Of a DNA stretch of 52,334 nucleotides, positions 50,755-52,334 are shown one piece after another; the first letter of the stretch is position 1; each line of letters begins with the position of its first letter. The DNA is taken from NCBI GenBank assembly GCA_903851305.1, contig CAINNX010000034.1:1-52334 (forward strand), written 5' to 3'. The notes under the pieces were generated by a model. That model was given only the letters and a program-made list of their open reading frames with translations, had not been told where the DNA came from and made no database searches. This stretch comes from an uncultured Hyphomicrobiales bacterium (GTDB lineage Bacteria > Pseudomonadota > Alphaproteobacteria > Rhizobiales > Beijerinckiaceae). The translations under genes were made by a program, and so were the position numbers.

Positions 50755-51120
50755 ATGGCACGTGTCAAGCGCGGTGTAACCGCCCATGCCAAGCACAAGA
50801 AGACCCTCGCCGCCGCCAAAGGTTTTTACGGCCGCCGCAAGAACACCATTCGCGCCGCAAAGGCTGCCGTCGACAAGTCGATGCAGTACGCCTACCGCGA
50901 TCGCAAGAACAAGAAGCGCACCATCCGCGCGCTCTGGATTCAGCGCCTGAATGCCGCCGTGCGTGAACTCGGCCTGACCTACAGCCGCTTCATCGACGGC
51001 TTGTCACGCGCTGGCATCACGGTGGACCGCAAGGTTCTCTCCGAGCTCGCCATCCACGAACCGGCGGCCTTCAAGGCCATCGTCGACCAGGCTAAGGCTG
51101 CACTGCCCGCCACGGCCTGA
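50755..51120 (+). CDS. rplT: 50S ribosomal protein L20
   Basis: A 121-residue protein of early 50S assembly and, in E. coli, the repressor of its own operon. The N-terminus [16 protein letters not shown] and the central [20 protein letters not shown] are family hallmarks. AGGAG precedes the ATG. A strong terminator follows. Confidence 0.98.
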   Translation: MARVKRGVTAHAKHKKTLAAAKGFYGRRKNTIRAAKAAVDKSMQYAYRDRKNKKRTIRALWIQRLNAAVRELGLTYSRFIDGLSRAGITVDRKVLSELAIHEPAAFKAIVDQAKAALPATA

Positions 51121-51141
51121 GGCGGTAAGCATCGCAATTTC

Positions 51142-51171
51142 AAAAGCCCGGCCTCGTTGCCGGGCTTTTTT
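51142..51171 (+). terminator. Terminator after rplT
   Basis: The 11-bp stem AAAAGCCCGGC/GCCGGGCTTTT with a CTCGTT loop, and the T-run ending at 51171, lie about 20 bases after the rplT stop. Confidence 0.93.
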
Positions 51172-51256
51172 CATATCAGACGTCTGCCTCGACAAGCTCG
51201 GGGCCTCATGGCAAAAGCCGCGCTAATAGCTCTCCATCTTGAAAACCGGACCCGAA

Positions 51257-52334
51257 ATGTCGGACCTGAACGCTCTTGAAACCGAAACGCTCGCAGCCAT
51301 TGCCGCCGCAGCCGATGAAGCCGCGCTTGAAAATGTGCGCCTCGCCGCACTTGGCAAGAAAGGCTCGATCTCCGCCTTGCTGGCTACGCTTGGCAAAATG
51401 TCGCCCGAAGAGCGCAAGACGGAAGGCGCCAAAATCAATGTGCTGAAGGACACAGTGTCCGATGCGCTCACGGCACGACGCACTATTCTGAAAGAAGCAG
51501 CCCTTGAAGCACGTCTCGCCTCAGAAACTGTGGATGTGACGCTGCCGGTGCGCGAAGCACCCGTCGAAACAGGGCGTATCCATCCCATCTCACAAGTCAT
51601 GGATGAGCTGACAGCCATTTTTGCCGACATGGGCTTTTCCATTGCTGAAGGTCCCGATGTCGAAGAAGACGACATCAACTTCACCAAGCTGAATTTTCCT
51701 GAGGGCCATCCGGCGCGTGAAATGCACGACACGTTCTTCTTCAATCCGAAAGTAGACGGCACGCGCAAATTGCTGCGCACACATACGAGCCCTGTGCAGG
51801 TGCGCACCATGCTCAATGGCAAGCCGCCGATCCGCGTGATCTGCCCGGGCCGCACCTATCGTTGCGATTCCGACCAGACGCATACGCCGATGTTTCATCA
51901 GGTCGAAGGTCTCGTCATCGACAAGTCCGCCAACCTTGGCCATCTGAAATGGATTCTCGAAGAATTCTGTAAAGCCTTCTTCGAAGTGCCGAATGTAAAA
52001 ATGCGTTTCCGGCCATCTTTCTTCCCCTTCACGGAACCATCGATGGAAGTCGATATCCAGTGCAACCGTTCGGGCGGCGAAATCCGCTTTGGCGAAGGCG
52101 AAGACTGGCTGGAAATTTTGGGCTGCGGCATGGTGCACCCCAATGTTCTGCGCAATTGCGGCATCGACCCTAACGAATATCAAGGCTTTGCCTGGGGCAT
52201 GGGTATCGATCGCATCGCCATGCTGAAATACGGCATGCCAGATTTGCGTCCCTTCTTTGAAGGCGATCTGCGCTGGTTATCGCACTACGGTTTCCGTCCT
52301 CTCGACCTGCCAAGTCTGGCAGGCGGTCTCAGCG
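51257..52334 (+). CDS. pheS: Phenylalanine-tRNA ligase alpha subunit (cut by window end)
   Basis: 359 codons of the alpha subunit of the class II enzyme that charges tRNA-Phe. The N-terminal coiled coil (residues 1-90) is followed by motif 1 ([19 protein letters not shown]), motif 2 ([12 protein letters not shown], then [22 protein letters not shown]) and motif 3 ([14 protein letters not shown]). The protein ends [10 protein letters not shown] at the window edge; the family usually ends one or two residues later, so almost the whole gene is present but its stop is not. pheT is expected next. The 85-base space before it holds no Phe-rich leader peptide. Confidence 0.96.
   Translation, partial: MSDLNALETETLAAIAAAADEAALENVRLAALGKKGSISALLATLGKMSPEERKTEGAKINVLKDTVSDALTARRTILKEAALEARLASETVDVTLPVREAPVETGRIHPISQVMDELTAIFADMGFSIAEGPDVEEDDINFTKLNFPEGHPAREMHDTFFFNPKVDGTRKLLRTHTSPVQVRTMLNGKPPIRVICPGRTYRCDSDQTHTPMFHQVEGLVIDKSANLGHLKWILEEFCKAFFEVPNVKMRFRPSFFPFTEPSMEVDIQCNRSGGEIRFGEGEDWLEILGCGMVHPNVLRNCGIDPNEYQGFAWGMGIDRIAMLKYGMPDLRPFFEGDLRWLSHYGFRPLDLPSLAGGLS

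Noticed and set aside
51172-51256. Possible leader peptide for attenuation of pheS
   Set aside because: The only short frame (ATG at 51209) encodes six residues without phenylalanine, and no competing hairpins are evident.

Overview
The window looks like chromosomal DNA from an alphaproteobacterium of the order Hyphomicrobiales (Rhizobiales). The evidence is gene content and order: the FYDLN acid-domain protein next to aroA-cmk-rpsA; sppA-ihfB-trpF-trpB-trpA-accD-folC; an Irr-type Fur regulator divergent from fabA-fabB-fabI; the DUF1150/Hsp20 pair; and an AccD that has lost most of its zinc-ribbon cysteines. The DNA is moderately GC-rich with dense coding. I see no CRISPR array, insertion sequence, phage gene or plasmid function. 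The genus cannot be fixed from sequence alone. The fused-beta-subunit formate dehydrogenase resembles that of methylotrophs such as Methylobacterium, so a Methylobacterium/Beijerinckia-like relative is a reasonable guess.

Layout. 1-2.8 kb: tRNA-Ala, the FYDLN protein, then aroA and cmk on the plus strand. 2.8-11.7 kb: rpsA with its own promoter and terminator, then sppA, ihfB, a LapA-like membrane protein and the trpFBA-accD-folC run. 11.7-16.2 kb: a two-gene NAD-linked formate dehydrogenase placed 16 bases after folC. 16.2-19.2 kb: an accessory block with an atypical OmpR-type response regulator overlapping an HU/IHF-like gene, three small conserved proteins of unknown function, a cold-shock protein and tRNA-Arg. 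19.3-26.6 kb: a lipoprotein, then gyrB, recQ, recF and dnaN on the minus strand. 26.9-32.2 kb: PBP1A, DUF1150, Hsp20 with a heat-shock promoter, a 2-hydroxyacid dehydrogenase, an SH3 protein and irr. 32.3-35.9 kb: fabA-fabB-fabI and a Spy/CpxP-like protein. 36-46 kb: the translation/RNA operon rimP-nusA-ylxR-infB-rbfA-truB-rpsO-pnp on the minus strand. 46.2-49.6 kb: an MFS exporter, an alpha/beta hydrolase and a glycosyltransferase. 49.7-52.3 kb: infC-rpmI-rplT and pheS, which is cut by the window end.

How they work together. Most genes are housekeeping: translation (rpsA, infB, infC, rpmI, rplT, rpsO, pheS), transcription and RNA decay (nusA, pnp), ribosome maturation (rimP, rbfA, truB), replication (dnaN, recF, gyrB), fatty acid synthesis (accD, fabA, fabB, fabI) and tryptophan synthesis. 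The less expected elements are the formate dehydrogenase attached to the trp-acc-folC run, the response regulator/HU-like pair downstream of it, and several apparent 5'-leader control devices: a terminator between promoter and gene for rimP, a similar hairpin before dnaN, a heat-shock promoter plus a Shine-Dalgarno-masking hairpin before hsp20, and large hairpins before rpmI. No single locus is clearly a new system. The response regulator/HU-like pair and the rimP leader are the best candidates for follow-up.
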